DNA of 52,776 bases from Candidatus Staskawiczbacteria bacterium (GTDB lineage: Bacteria; Patescibacteriota; Minisyncoccia; Minisyncoccales; Staskawiczbacteraceae), in assembly GCA_943357015.1 (NCBI GenBank), contig CALRFZ010000001.1, positions 1-52,776 of the forward strand, read 5' to 3'. Shown in pieces: positions 35,821 to 45,468 of the stretch (position 1 is its first letter; each line of letters starts with the position of its first letter). Position numbers and translations under genes: made by a program. A model generated the notes under the pieces. The model saw only the letters and a list, made by a program, of their open reading frames with translations, searched no databases and was not told the origin of the DNA.

Positions 35821-36263
35821 TGAAAAAAATTATTATTTATACTGATGGTGGGTCACGAGGTAATCCCGGCAAGGCGGCCATTGGTATAGTTTTTTGTGAT
35901 GAGCAGGGAATGGTGATTAAAAAATTTGGAGAATATTTGGGAGATAATTTAACCAATAATGATGCGGAATATGCGGCGGTAATTTTTGCTCTCAAGAAAT
36001 TTAAGTCTGTTTTTGGTAAAGAAGAAGCTAAATTAAGCGAGGTAGAAGTGCGTAGTGATTCGGAATTATTAGTTAATCAAATGAGCGGAAAATATAAGGT
36101 GGAGAATGAAAAAATCCAGAAATTTTTTATGGAAATTTGGAATTTGAAGGTTGAATTTGCAGATGTTAAATTTATTGCTATCCCACGCGAAGAAAACAAA
36201 GAAGCCGATAAGTTGGTTAACGAAGTTTTGGATGCTAAAATGTCTAATCAAAAGTTGTTTTAA
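35820..36263 (+). CDS. rnhA: Ribonuclease HI family protein
   Basis: The 147-residue protein shows IIYTDGGSRGNPGKAAIGIV (first Asp), NNDAEYAAVIFALKKF (Glu), VRSDSELLVNQMSGKYKV (Asp) and REENKEADKLVNEVLD (last Asp), the DEDD set of RNase HI. It removes RNA from RNA-DNA hybrids in the cytoplasm. Its ATG overlaps the stop of the DHH phosphoesterase by one base, so the two nucleases are probably co-translated. The rnpB promoter begins 18 bases after the stop. Confidence 0.92.
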   Translation: MKKIIIYTDGGSRGNPGKAAIGIVFCDEQGMVIKKFGEYLGDNLTNNDAEYAAVIFALKKFKSVFGKEEAKLSEVEVRSDSELLVNQMSGKYKVENEKIQKFFMEIWNLKVEFADVKFIAIPREENKEADKLVNEVLDAKMSNQKLF

Positions 36264-36280
36264 TTGAAATTATTAAACAT

Positions 36281-36309
36281 TTGACAATAATTTTGTAATC
36301 TGATATTAT
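36281..36309 (+). promoter_or_regulatory. Consensus promoter of rnpB
   Basis: TTGACA (36281-36286) and TATTAT (36304-36309) have a 17-base spacer. The predicted start lies at about 36316, exactly at the beginning of the P1 helix of the RNase P RNA. Confidence 0.9.
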
Positions 36310-36316
36310 AAATCTG

Positions 36317-36660
36317 TCCTAGCAAGATGAATGATTGCCCTGCTAATCCTTTATTTTTAAATGGTTGGCGGGGAGGAAAGTCCGAACACCAACTCTGTAA
36401 AAAGAGTTAAAATAATAGTGGCTAACGGCCATCCATCGTAAGATGCGAGGTGCGAACAGTAACGCCAAAACCGAAAGGTTACGGTACCCGTCAGGGTAAG
36501 TTTGGTAGAAATACCAGAATGAAACGGCTAAATCCTTATTGGGTGCAAGAACAAAGCTGAAATTATTTCAGTTAAAAGTAGTTCGCCAGAGGCAAGTAGT
36601 AATGTTTGCCCCAGATAGATAATCATATAATACAGAATTCGGCTTATAGTCTTGCTAGGA
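36317..36660 (+). ncRNA. rnpB: RNase P RNA (type A)
   Basis: TCCTAGCAAGA (36317-36327) pairs perfectly with TCTTGCTAGGA (36650-36660) to form helix P1. Between them are the conserved GGGGAGGAAAGTCCGAACA at the CR-I region, AGATGCGAGGTGCGAACAGT-type CR-II/III sequence, and ACAGAATTCGGCTTATAG close to the 3' end (CR-V). Length of about 344 bases fits a bacterial class A molecule. It is the catalytic part of RNase P, which trims tRNA 5' ends. It has its own strong promoter and a terminator, and no protein-coding gene occupies 36264-36783. Confidence 0.96.
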
Positions 36661-36664
36661 TACC

Positions 36665-36694
36665 AAAAAACTCGATTTAATGTCGAGATTTTTG
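36665..36694 (+). terminator. Intrinsic terminator of rnpB
   Basis: CTCGA (36671-36675) pairs with TCGAG (36683-36687). It is preceded by AAAAAA and followed by ATTTTTG. Confidence 0.8.
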
Positions 36695-36783
36695 TTTCTT
36701 GAAAGCTGTGTCAAAAAAGATTAGAATACGTTAAGCTTGTTGCATAATAAGTCTCGTAGTAAATGAGGTAATTAGTTTATTAG

Positions 36784-38421
36784 ATGAAATTTCTTAATAT
36801 TCAAACAAAGAGCGTTAGTTTTGCCTCTCTGATTTTAGCGGGGTCTTATTTGTTTTCAGCAGTATTGGGTTTGTTGCGCGACCGCCTTTTGGCTGGACGA
36901 CTTGGTACGGCCAAATTAGATGTTTATTATTCTGCTTTTACCATTCCAGATTTTGTCGCACTTTTATTGATTTTTGGAGCAATTTCTGCGGCCATTGTGC
37001 CGATTTTTAGTACTTATTTGGTTGAATCTAAGGAAGAGGCGTTTGAATATTTGGTTAATTTATTAAATATTTTTTTATCTTTTTTGATTGTAGTTTGTAT
37101 TATTTTTATTATCTTTGCGCCATTTTTGGTTAGTCTGATTGCCCCTGGGTTTTCATTAGAAAAAAAAGAAGCAACAACAGCCTTGATGCGCATTATGTTT
37201 TTAAGTCCGATTATTTTAGGTGTTAGCACTATTATTACGGGTATTTTGCAGGTGTTTCATAGGTTTTTGGTCACAGCTTTGGCGCCAATTATGTATAATT
37301 TGGGAATTATTATTGGGATTTTATTTTTTGTTCCATTTTTTGGTTTAAACGGCTTGGCGCTGGGAGTGGTTTTTGGTGGGTTTTTGCATTTGTTAATTCA
37401 AATTCCGGCCTTTTTTCATTCTGGTTTTACGTATAAATTGAATTTTAACTTCCGTCATTTTGGAGTGATTAAAACTCTAAAGCTTATGGTGCCAAGATCT
37501 TTGGGATTGGGCGCTGGCCAATTTAATATTATTGTTATTACCGCTATAGCCTCAACACTTATGGCAGGTAGCATATCAATATTTAATTTGGCCAATAACT
37601 TGTCAGCTATGATGGTAAATGCTATTGCAGCCTCGCTTTCTTCTGCTATATTTGTGCCGATGTCTCGTGCTTTTGCAGTTAAAGACATTAAAGATTTTGA
37701 ATATAAATTTCAGATTGCATTTTTACAAATAATATTTTTGACAATTCCAATTAGTATTTTGCTTTTCTTTTTACGCGCCCAAATCATTCGGGTATTATTG
37801 GGTACGGGTAAATTTGGTTGGCAGGATACTCGTTTAACCGCCGCTTGCCTTGGTATTTTTGCAATTGGATTATTTGGACAGGGCTTAATATTTTTATTAT
37901 CAAAAACATTTTATGCTGCCCATAACACTAAAATTCCAGCTTGGATTAGTTTTGGTACGGTGGTATTTAATATTGCTAGTAGTTTATTGTTTATTTGGAT
38001 TTTAAATTTTTCGAATAGTTTTTCTGATTTTTTACATTGGATTTTAAAATTGCAGGACATTGAGAATATCAGGGTTGTGGGGCTAGCTTTGGCTTTTACT
38101 ATAACCGCCATTTGTGAAGCTTTAATTTTATTATTTTTTGTTCATCGCAAATTAAAGGTGTTTAAAATTAGTAAAGTAGCGTCATCTCTTTATAAAATCA
38201 TAATTTCTGGTAGTGTAATGATATTAGTTATATTGCTGATTAGGGATGGTTTGGTAATTTATAATGTTGTTAATCTGCAAACTACTTTTGGGGTTTTTGT
38301 TCAATTGTTTTTGGCGAGTGTTTTTGGATTAATTGCTTATATTGGTGTTTCGTTTTTAGTGAAATCTTCTGAAATAAAAATTATCAGAGAATCTTTTTTT
38401 AAAAAGTTTGTAAAAATATAG
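36784..38421 (+). CDS. murJ: Lipid II flippase MurJ
   Basis: The 545-residue protein has about 14 hydrophobic segments. LRDRLLAGRLGTAKLDVYYS with AFTIPDFVALLLIFGAISAA near the start is the MurJ signature, with the conserved Arg and Asp residues in the first cavity. ALAPIMYNLGIIIGILFFVP and LLSKTFYAAHNTKIPAWIS are typical of the MVF family. MurJ flips undecaprenyl-linked peptidoglycan precursors (and possibly other lipid-linked glycans) across the membrane. It stands 14 bases before lepA and shares its transcription unit. Confidence 0.93.
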   Translation: MKFLNIQTKSVSFASLILAGSYLFSAVLGLLRDRLLAGRLGTAKLDVYYSAFTIPDFVALLLIFGAISAAIVPIFSTYLVESKEEAFEYLVNLLNIFLSFLIVVCIIFIIFAPFLVSLIAPGFSLEKKEATTALMRIMFLSPIILGVSTIITGILQVFHRFLVTALAPIMYNLGIIIGILFFVPFFGLNGLALGVVFGGFLHLLIQIPAFFHSGFTYKLNFNFRHFGVIKTLKLMVPRSLGLGAGQFNIIVITAIASTLMAGSISIFNLANNLSAMMVNAIAASLSSAIFVPMSRAFAVKDIKDFEYKFQIAFLQIIFLTIPISILLFFLRAQIIRVLLGTGKFGWQDTRLTAACLGIFAIGLFGQGLIFLLSKTFYAAHNTKIPAWISFGTVVFNIASSLLFIWILNFSNSFSDFLHWILKLQDIENIRVVGLALAFTITAICEALILLFFVHRKLKVFKISKVASSLYKIIISGSVMILVILLIRDGLVIYNVVNLQTTFGVFVQLFLASVFGLIAYIGVSFLVKSSEIKIIRESFFKKFVKI

Positions 38422-38434
38422 TCTAGGTTTTTTT

Positions 38435-40246
38435 ATGAGTCAAAATCATATCAGAAATTTTTGTATTATCGCTCACATTGATCATGGTAAATCCACTTTA
38501 GCGGACAGGCTTTTAGATATGACTAAAACCATCGCGACTAATAAAATCACCGCTCAGTTTTTAGATTCAATGGATTTAGAAAAGGAAAAGGGGATTACAA
38601 TTAAATTAAAACCTGTGCGAATGCATTATAATTGTGATGGCAAGGAGTATATTTTAAATTTGGTAGATACCCCCGGTCATGTTGATTTTTCTTATGAAGT
38701 TTCTCGGTCTTTGGCAGCGGTAGAAGGAGCGGTGCTGTTGGTGGATGCGACTCAAGGTATTCAGGCGCAAACTTTAGCTAACATTGACTTGGCCAAAAAG
38801 CAAAATTTGGTAATTATTCCAGTGGTTAATAAAATTGATATGCCAGCGGCCAGAATTGAAGAATCTTGTCAGGAGCTAGCCAATGTTTTGGGAATTTCGC
38901 CAGAAGATGTGATAAAAATTTCAGCGAAAAGCGGTTTAAATGTTGAGCAAGTGTTACGGGCTGTGGTAGAAAAAGTTCCAAGTCCTGAAGTGCGAAATCC
39001 TAGCGCAGAACAAAAGCCTTTCCGTGCGCTAATTTTTGATTCAACTTATGATTCATTTAAGGGGGTCTTGGCCTTGGTTAGGGTTATTGATGGCTCAATT
39101 AAGGATCGCGAAAAAATTGAATTACTGGCAACTAAAACTCAAGCAGAAATTAAGGAGCTTGGATATTTGGCGCCGGTAATTACGCCACGAGCTGAAATTT
39201 TTACTGGCGAAATTGGTTATATTGCTACTGGAATAAAAGAGCCCGGTAAAGTTCGGGTAGGAGACACAATTGCTAAAATTCAACCACCAAACGCGCCAAA
39301 AATTATACCACTTGGCGGATACCAAGAACCTAATCCGATGGTGTTTGCCAGTTTTTATCCGGAAAATCCCGAGGATTTTGAATTACTTAAAGTAGCTTTA
39401 TCAAAATTAAAATTGCAAGACCCAGCTTTAGTTTATGAGGCTGAAATGAAGGAAGCTTTGGGTCGCGGTTTTAGGTGTGGATTTTTAGGAACTTTGCATG
39501 TGGAAATTATTTCCGAAAGATTAGAAAGGGAATTTAATTTGGGTCTGGTAATTTCTACGCCGTCAGTAATTTATAAATTATTTAATAAGCGTGGCGAGGA
39601 GCAAGTCATTTATTCAGCTTCAGATTGGCCTGATCCAAGTGGTATTGAAAGAATGGAAGAGCCTTGGGTTTTGTTGGAAATCATTGCTCCGGCTAGTTAT
39701 TTAGGGAAATTAATGGATGTGCTAAAAAGCGTGGGCGGAAATTATTTGGAAACCAATTATTTATCTGCCGAGCGCGCTATTATTAAATACGAAGCCCCGT
39801 TGCGCGCCATTGTGGCAAACTTGTATGACAAAATAAAAAGTACTAGTCAGGGCTATGCATCTTTAAATTATGCGGTTTTGGGTTATCGTCCAGCGGTTTT
39901 GGTTAAAATGGAAATTTGGATTGCAGGTCGCGCGGAAGAAGCTTTTAGTAGAATTGTAGAAGAACACGACGCTCAAGAGCAGGGCAAAAAATTAGTAGAA
40001 AAATTAAAAGAAGCTTTGCCTCAGCAACAATTTACTGTAGCATTGCAGGCGGTAATTGGCGGTAAAGTGATTGCGCGAGAAACCATTAGTGCTCATCGCA
40101 AAGATGTGACCGGATATTTATATGGCGGAGATAAATCGCGTAAGAAAAAGTTGTTAGAAAAACAAAAAAAGGGTAAAGCCTTAATGAAGGATAAGGGTAA
40201 GGTGAATGTGCCAAGTAAAACTTTCTTGGAAATATTTAGGTCATAG
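38435..40246 (+). CDS. lepA: Elongation factor 4 (LepA)
   Basis: The protein is 603 residues long. G1 is IAHIDHGKSTLADRLL, followed by QFLDSMDLEKEKGITIKLKP, DTPGHVDFSYEVSRSLAAVE (G3) and IPVVNKIDMPAA (G4). After EF-G-like domains the LepA C-terminal domain ends with GGDKSRKKKLLEKQKKGKAL and MKDKGKVNVPSKTFLEIF, the LepA hallmark. This GTPase acts on stalled or mistranslocated ribosomes. It ends in a terminator 11 bases after the stop. The start is ATG 38435. Confidence 0.96.
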   Translation: MSQNHIRNFCIIAHIDHGKSTLADRLLDMTKTIATNKITAQFLDSMDLEKEKGITIKLKPVRMHYNCDGKEYILNLVDTPGHVDFSYEVSRSLAAVEGAVLLVDATQGIQAQTLANIDLAKKQNLVIIPVVNKIDMPAARIEESCQELANVLGISPEDVIKISAKSGLNVEQVLRAVVEKVPSPEVRNPSAEQKPFRALIFDSTYDSFKGVLALVRVIDGSIKDREKIELLATKTQAEIKELGYLAPVITPRAEIFTGEIGYIATGIKEPGKVRVGDTIAKIQPPNAPKIIPLGGYQEPNPMVFASFYPENPEDFELLKVALSKLKLQDPALVYEAEMKEALGRGFRCGFLGTLHVEIISERLEREFNLGLVISTPSVIYKLFNKRGEEQVIYSASDWPDPSGIERMEEPWVLLEIIAPASYLGKLMDVLKSVGGNYLETNYLSAERAIIKYEAPLRAIVANLYDKIKSTSQGYASLNYAVLGYRPAVLVKMEIWIAGRAEEAFSRIVEEHDAQEQGKKLVEKLKEALPQQQFTVALQAVIGGKVIARETISAHRKDVTGYLYGGDKSRKKKLLEKQKKGKALMKDKGKVNVPSKTFLEIFRS

Positions 40247-40256
40247 TTGATTTAAG

Positions 40257-40281
40257 AAATTCGCTCACTGGCGAATTTTTT
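40257..40281 (+). terminator. Intrinsic terminator after lepA
   Basis: AAATTCGC (40257-40264) pairs with GCGAATTT (40271-40278), with a TCACTG loop and a T-tract. Confidence 0.88.
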
Positions 40282-40295
40282 GATACAATTGGATT

Positions 40296-40700
40296 ATGAA
40301 AATGCAAAAATCAATTTCAAATAAAATTCATTCGGGTTCAAAAATGGTGCGTTATTTTTTCTTTGTGGCGGGAATTACAGCAACTATTGCTTATCGAATT
40401 ACGCCGTTTTTAAGTCCCATAGCAGTAAAGATTTCTTGGTATGTTGGAACGGTGGGTTTTATTTTGTATTTTACGCATCGATCGCACGTAGAGAATAAGC
40501 GGGCAAATTTAGTCAAAGAATATAATTTAATTGATGCGGTTGAAAGGGGTAGTTTGCAGGGAGACCAAAAAACTGCAATATCGTATTTAGTCAAAACTAG
40601 TTTAACTTCAAAGGCGCGGTATAATTCCGCGTTTATTGTGGTGGTTTCTATCTTAGCTCTTATTTTTAGTATATTAATTGATCTTGGTTTTCGGTTTTAA
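40296..40700 (+). CDS. Small integral membrane protein, unknown function
   Basis: The 134-residue protein has hydrophobic segments around residues 18-35, 45-60 and 108-130. The soluble middle region contains HRSHVENKRANLVKEYNLID and is rich in charged residues. No conserved motif is recognised. It starts 15 bases after the lepA terminator and is followed by a leucine-rich repeat protein. Coding status rests on its clean open frame and codon usage like its neighbours. Confidence 0.55.
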   Translation: MKMQKSISNKIHSGSKMVRYFFFVAGITATIAYRITPFLSPIAVKISWYVGTVGFILYFTHRSHVENKRANLVKEYNLIDAVERGSLQGDQKTAISYLVKTSLTSKARYNSAFIVVVSILALIFSILIDLGFRF

Positions 40701-40739
40701 TGCTGGCAAGTTGGTTAAATGATATTTGTAGAAAAATAT

Positions 40740-41240
40740 ATGAATAAAATAATTTTTATATTGGTTTTAATTATTGCTTTGGTGTTGGTGGTATTTTTTA
40801 CGCAAAGATCAGGAATATTTAATGTGATTAAAATGGCTAATAATGGATCTAATATGTTGGATGATCAAATCTTGAATTTAAGTAATCAAGGATTAGTTAA
40901 GATTCCTGATTATGTATTTGGTCAAATAACTATAAAAGAGCTTAATGTTTCTCATAATCAAATACCGGGTTCAATTCAGGCTGAAATAAGAGTATTGCTT
41001 AATTTGCGAGTACTTAATTTAGGTTACAATAAAATGACTGGTGTACCAGCAGAAATTGGTCAATTGCAAAATCTTGAGGTTCTTGATCTTTCTTACAATC
41101 AAATCACCGGAATGCCTAATGAGCTGGGAAATCTAAAAAATTTAAAAACTTTAGATCTAAGGGGTAATCCATATTCTAAACAAGATTTTAATTATATTAG
41201 ATCTAAACTTCCTTTATCGGTTAATATCATTGTTGATTAG
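40740..41240 (+). CDS. Membrane-anchored leucine-rich repeat protein
   Basis: The 166-residue protein starts at ATG 40740, giving MNKIIFILVLIIALVLVVFF as an N-terminal signal anchor. The ATG at 40719 gives a less hydrophobic lead. Residues 45-150 form about four leucine-rich repeats (IKELNVSHNQIPG, LRVLNLGYNKMTGVP, LEVLDLSYNQITGMP, LKTLDLRGNP) with the LxxLxLxxNxI pattern. LRR solenoids bind proteins or ligands. The domain probably faces the outside of the cell, so a surface-binding role is possible but unproven. Confidence 0.75.
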   Translation: MNKIIFILVLIIALVLVVFFTQRSGIFNVIKMANNGSNMLDDQILNLSNQGLVKIPDYVFGQITIKELNVSHNQIPGSIQAEIRVLLNLRVLNLGYNKMTGVPAEIGQLQNLEVLDLSYNQITGMPNELGNLKNLKTLDLRGNPYSKQDFNYIRSKLPLSVNIIVD

Positions 41241-41259
41241 GTGGTTATAAAATAATTAT

Positions 41260-41847
41260 ATGAAAGAAATTGTCGCAGTTATTGCTTCGGTTATTGCTTT
41301 AGTTGGAAATGCTCCATATCTTTGGGATATTTTAAGTAAGCGAGTTAAACCACATCCATATACTTGGTTAGTTTGGACGATTGTTTCTGGTATTACATTT
41401 TTTGGTGGATTGGCAAAAGGGGCGGGAATTGGAGCTTTGCCAACAGGTACTGCCGAAATTTTCACTCTGATTATTTTTTTATTTTCTCTGCGTTACGGAT
41501 TTAAGCAAATTGCCAAGATTGATACATATTTTTTAATTATAGCGCTGTTAGGTTTAATTCCTTGGGCGTTAACTAAAGATCCGACAATATCGGTAGTTAT
41601 TGTAGTCTTAATTGATGCTATTGCCTTTATTCCAACTTTGCGTAAAACTTGGCGATATCCTGCAACCGAAACACCAGTATTATATAGTATGAATGTTTTA
41701 AGACACGTACTAACATTATTTTCTTTGCAAGCCTATAATATTGCTACCATTTTTCACTCGGTAGTAATGATTATTATTAATTTAGCAATGACAATGATTA
41801 TCGTAAATCCAAAAACTAACAACAGTAAATATGGAAAAAATTTATGA
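41260..41847 (+). CDS. Multi-spanning membrane protein, SWEET/PQ-loop-like
   Basis: The 195-residue protein has six or seven hydrophobic segments. Two segments carry a Pro-rich turn of the PQ-loop kind: GNAPYLWDILSKRVKPHPYT near the start and AFIPTLRKTWRYPATETPVL in the second half, suggesting an internal repeat of three-helix units as in SWEET transporters. The family is not certain, since the classical PQ dipeptide is absent. Transport of a small solute would be the expected role. Its stop overlaps the flavoprotein gene. Confidence 0.5.
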   Translation: MKEIVAVIASVIALVGNAPYLWDILSKRVKPHPYTWLVWTIVSGITFFGGLAKGAGIGALPTGTAEIFTLIIFLFSLRYGFKQIAKIDTYFLIIALLGLIPWALTKDPTISVVIVVLIDAIAFIPTLRKTWRYPATETPVLYSMNVLRHVLTLFSLQAYNIATIFHSVVMIIINLAMTMIIVNPKTNNSKYGKNL

Positions 41848-43066
41848 TGTTATAGTTATTGGTGGTGGTCCGGCAGGGATGATGGTAGCGGGAACGGCGG
41901 CCACGCGCGGTCGCCGTGTTTTGTTGTTGGAAAAAAATTCTAATCTTGGTAAAAAATTATTAATTACTGGAGGAGGAAGATGTAATTTGACTAACAATAA
42001 AACTGAGGTGCGCGCCATGCTTTCAAAATATAAGGGCAATGACCAATTTTTATTTTCTGCATTTACGCAATTTAGCGTTAAAGATACATTGGAGTTTTTT
42101 AATTCTCGGGGCGTAGCAACCAAAGAAGAAAACGAAGGTAGAATATTTCCCGTTTCAGATAGTGCCAAATCAATTTTTGATGTGTTGGTAAAGTATATGA
42201 AAAATGGGGAAGTAGAAATAAAAACTGGTATTGAAGTAAATAGTATTTTAAGGGAAGATGAGAATTTTATTATTGCTACAAAAAGCAATGGGATTTTTAT
42301 CTCTAAGGCCTGTGTTTTGGCTACGGGCGGAATTTCGCGCCCAGAAACAGGTTCTACTGGAGAGGGATTTTCTTGGTTAAAAAATTTGGGCCATACAATT
42401 ATTGAAAATGATTTTGCATTGGTGCCAATTGCCTTGTTTGACGATTGGGCAAAAAAACTTGGAGGCGTAAGTTTAAAAAATATTAAATTAACCACATTTC
42501 AAAACGACCAAAAACAATCTAGCGCTAAGGGCGATTTAATGTTTACTCATTTTGGTGTTACTGGACCATTAGCATTAAATATGAGTAAAGAAATTGGAGA
42601 ATTACTTAAATACGGTAAAGTAACAGCAGAAATTGATTTATTTCCATCTGAGGATGTTGGCTTGATTCGTAAAAAGATTCAGGAATTGTTGGCTTCTGAT
42701 CCAAATAAAAAGCTAAAAAATGTTTTGAGTAATTTAATTCCTGCTACGCTTTGCGATGCTCTCTTGAAACTGTCTAATATTAATGGAGAAACAAAAAATA
42801 ATTTAGTTAGTGCTAATGATCGCAAAAAGCTAGCTATTTTAGTTAAAAAAATTCCGCTAAATGTTTCTCATTTATTGGGCGCTAATAAGGCGGTAATTTC
42901 ATCTGGTGGCGTTGCTTTGACTCAAGTAGATTTTAAAACTATGCAATCTCGGTTAATTCCTAATTTATATTTGGTTGGCGATGTTTTAAATATTGATCGG
43001 CCAAGTGGTGGGTATTCTTTGCAATTATGTTGGACAACGGGATTTGTTGCGGGCTCGAATTGCTAG
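41831..43066 (+). CDS. FAD-dependent oxidoreductase, HI0933/BaiN family
   Basis: The 411-residue protein begins YDVIVIGGGPAGMMVAGTAA (dinucleotide-binding GxGxxG), continues LEKNSNLGKKLLITGGGRCN and LTNN, and ends with LYLVGDVLNIDRPSGGYSLQ and LCWTTGFVAG, the family-specific closing motif. These features identify the HI0933/YhiN group. Proposed members reduce 3-oxo bile acids (BaiN) or have no known substrate, so the activity cannot be named here. It overlaps the preceding membrane protein by 17 bases. It is followed by dinB after a 37-base gap. Confidence 0.9.
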   Translation: MEKIYDVIVIGGGPAGMMVAGTAATRGRRVLLLEKNSNLGKKLLITGGGRCNLTNNKTEVRAMLSKYKGNDQFLFSAFTQFSVKDTLEFFNSRGVATKEENEGRIFPVSDSAKSIFDVLVKYMKNGEVEIKTGIEVNSILREDENFIIATKSNGIFISKACVLATGGISRPETGSTGEGFSWLKNLGHTIIENDFALVPIALFDDWAKKLGGVSLKNIKLTTFQNDQKQSSAKGDLMFTHFGVTGPLALNMSKEIGELLKYGKVTAEIDLFPSEDVGLIRKKIQELLASDPNKKLKNVLSNLIPATLCDALLKLSNINGETKNNLVSANDRKKLAILVKKIPLNVSHLLGANKAVISSGGVALTQVDFKTMQSRLIPNLYLVGDVLNIDRPSGGYSLQLCWTTGFVAGSNC

Positions 43067-43103
43067 TGGTTATTTTATTGGCAAGTTGTGTTAAAATTCC
43101 CAT

Positions 43104-44189
43104 ATGAAAAGAATAATTGCGCACTTAGATATGGACGCCTTTTTTGCTTCAGTTGAAGAGCAGAAACGTCCACACTTGCTTGGCAGGCCCATTGTGGTAG
43201 GATCGGAAATTATTGATGGTATTGGGCGCGGGGTGGTTTCTACGGCTAATTACAGGGCTAGGGAATACGGCATTAAATCGGCAATGCCTATTACTATGGC
43301 ATGGCGCCTTTCGCAAGAAGCTAAAAATCAAGGTAAGGAAGAAGTTATATTTTTGCCGGTTGATTTTAATTTGTATCATAAAATTTCTTTCCAAGTTTTT
43401 GAAATTATTAAAAAATATTCAAATAAGGTAGAACAGGCTAGTGTGGATGAATTTTATTTTGACTTAAGTTTTGCTGACACATTTTTGGAGGCTAAAATTA
43501 TTTGTAGCAAAATAAAAGCCGAAATAAAATCTAAAGCTGGTGTTACCTGTTCAGTGGGGATTGGTCCAAATAAATTAATTTCCAAAATTTGCGCAGGAAT
43601 TAAAAAGCCCGATGGTCTGCTGGTTATAGAGCCAAAAAATGTGCAGGATTTTTTAAATCCCTTAGATATTCGTGAGCTTTCTGGTATAGGGCCAAAAACT
43701 GCGCAAGTTTTTTATAAAAAAAATATTAAAACAATTAAGGATTTAAATACCTTTTCTTTGCTAGAATTAAAAGAGCTATTGGGCAAGCAAGGCGAAAAGA
43801 TTTATTCTAAAGTTCGTGGGATTGATAATGATTCAATTACAGAATGCAGGGAGGTTAAATCTATTGGCCAGCAAGTTACGCTCAACGTTAATTCTTTAGA
43901 TATTATGCTTATTGGTGATTTGTTTAATAAGTTGTGTGATAGTGTTTTTGAAAAATTTGTGGTTGGTAAATTTACTATGTTTAAAGTGATAACCATCACA
44001 GTTAGATTTGCCGATTTTAAAACACAAACCAGCGCTAAAAGTATTAAACTGGGAATTGGTAAAAATCAAAAAAAGTTATTTAAGATTGAAGCGTTAAAAT
44101 TACTATTACCATTTTTAGATACACAAAAAAATCCTCACCAAAAATTGATTAGACTTATTGGAATAAGAATAGAAAAGATAGTATTATAA
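43104..44189 (+). CDS. dinB: DNA polymerase IV (Y family)
   Basis: The 361-residue protein has IIAHLDMDAFFASVEEQKRP with the catalytic Asp, STANYRAREYGIKSAMPI, VEQASVDEFYFDLS with the second Asp-Glu pair, and CSVGIGPNKLISKICAGIKK. A helix-hairpin-helix follows at IRELSGIGPKTAQVFYKKNI, then a little-finger domain to the end. It performs error-prone lesion bypass. No beta-clamp motif is clearly visible at the C-terminus. It may be relevant to repair after retroelement-mediated DNA changes, but nothing here links them directly. Confidence 0.95.
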   Translation: MKRIIAHLDMDAFFASVEEQKRPHLLGRPIVVGSEIIDGIGRGVVSTANYRAREYGIKSAMPITMAWRLSQEAKNQGKEEVIFLPVDFNLYHKISFQVFEIIKKYSNKVEQASVDEFYFDLSFADTFLEAKIICSKIKAEIKSKAGVTCSVGIGPNKLISKICAGIKKPDGLLVIEPKNVQDFLNPLDIRELSGIGPKTAQVFYKKNIKTIKDLNTFSLLELKELLGKQGEKIYSKVRGIDNDSITECREVKSIGQQVTLNVNSLDIMLIGDLFNKLCDSVFEKFVVGKFTMFKVITITVRFADFKTQTSAKSIKLGIGKNQKKLFKIEALKLLLPFLDTQKNPHQKLIRLIGIRIEKIVL

Positions 44190-44201
44190 TTTTAATAAGA
44201 T

Positions 44202-45305
44202 ATGAAAACTTTTATTTCAAATAATTATCAGTGGATTAAAAATTTTTACTTAAAACATGAAAGATTGTTAATGTCTGTTATGTTGGTGAGCGGATTTTTA
44301 TTTGATTTTGTCGCGTTTGTTAATATTGATATTGCTTTTAAATTTACGGTATTAGTTTTTTATTGGTTATTGTCGGGTGGCCTGATAGCTTTTATGCAGG
44401 CATACGATGGGGGTAAAATATCTTTACGCTTTCAATATGTTCGCTTATTTGCGCCACTGGTTTTGCAGTTTACATTTGGAGGATTGTTAAATATTTCTTT
44501 GATTTTTTACTGGTTTTCCGGCGCGTTTTCAGTTAGTTGGCCATTTATAATAATTATAGCTTTACTGCTTTACTTTAATGATACTTTTCGTCATTACTTT
44601 TCAAAACCATTAGTGCAAGTGAGTGTTTATTTTTTTATTACCTTTTCTTTATTTTCCTTAATATTGCCATTTTGGTTTGCATCACTAAATGTCTGGTTAT
44701 TTTTACTAGCAGGCGGGTTAAGTTTGATTATTTTTTTATTTTATATTTATGGTTTAACATTTTTAAATCACCAAACATTAGCGCAAAAATTTTCAATTTT
44801 CATTTCAATTATTTTTATTACAATTGCAATGAATTTAATGTATTTTACCAATATAATTCCACCGATACCTTTGGCCATGCGCGAAGCGGGGCTTTACCAT
44901 AGCATTGATTCAACTGGTTTAAATTATGTGATGACGGGAGAATTAGAAAGTTTTTGGCAAAATATTCAATCTGCAATTTTTGGACAAACGGTGCATATTT
45001 TTGGCAATGAAAAAATATATTTATATAATGCTATTTTTGCTCCCACTAATTTGCAAACTACAATTGTGCATCATTGGCAGTATTATGACAAAGAAAAGGG
45101 CAAGTGGTCTGATATGGGTAATTTAAAATTTATTATAAATGGAGGGCTTCAAAGTGGTTACAGGGGCTACTCTTGGCAAAGTAATTTAGAAGCTGGAAAA
45201 TGGCGCGTGTATGTTGAAAATATGCAAGGAAAAGTTTTGGCTAAGGTTAATTTTGTGGTTGAAAAGTCAGTTTTTCCAGTACAGTTACAGCAGGTTGTAA
45301 GGTAA
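44202..45305 (+). CDS. DUF2914 family membrane protein
   Basis: The 367-residue protein has about seven to eight hydrophobic segments in its first 230 residues. A soluble C-terminal domain of about 110 residues follows, in which TIVHHWQYYDKEKGKWSDMG and QSGYRGYSWQSNLEAGKWRV, then YVENMQGKVLAKVNFVVE, match the beta-rich DUF2914 pattern. The function of the domain is unknown. It probably lies outside the membrane. It is the last gene before the tRNA and recombinase region. Confidence 0.72.
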   Translation: MKTFISNNYQWIKNFYLKHERLLMSVMLVSGFLFDFVAFVNIDIAFKFTVLVFYWLLSGGLIAFMQAYDGGKISLRFQYVRLFAPLVLQFTFGGLLNISLIFYWFSGAFSVSWPFIIIIALLLYFNDTFRHYFSKPLVQVSVYFFITFSLFSLILPFWFASLNVWLFLLAGGLSLIIFLFYIYGLTFLNHQTLAQKFSIFISIIFITIAMNLMYFTNIIPPIPLAMREAGLYHSIDSTGLNYVMTGELESFWQNIQSAIFGQTVHIFGNEKIYLYNAIFAPTNLQTTIVHHWQYYDKEKGKWSDMGNLKFIINGGLQSGYRGYSWQSNLEAGKWRVYVENMQGKVLAKVNFVVEKSVFPVQLQQVVR

Positions 45306-45468
45306 TTTTTTTGTTATTTGTTTTTGGCAAAAGTATTTAAAATAGTTGGATGTAGTTATGGCGTTGCGCCACTTTGTTTGCTAAAGTTTTTGTAGATTAA
45401 GACGCGGGTATGTCGTCACACCGCTATTTGCTTTTTTTGTTTTTTTGTGTTAAAAATTACGTATGCGT

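Noticed and set aside
41842..42495. A 217-residue minus-strand frame inside the flavoprotein gene
   Set aside because: The plus-strand gene carries clear FAD motifs over its full length; this frame has no recognisable features.
45361..45460. Possible tmRNA or SRP RNA before the initiator tRNA
   Set aside because: A GCGG/CCGC pair and a T-run are present, but no conserved tmRNA or SRP motif could be found.
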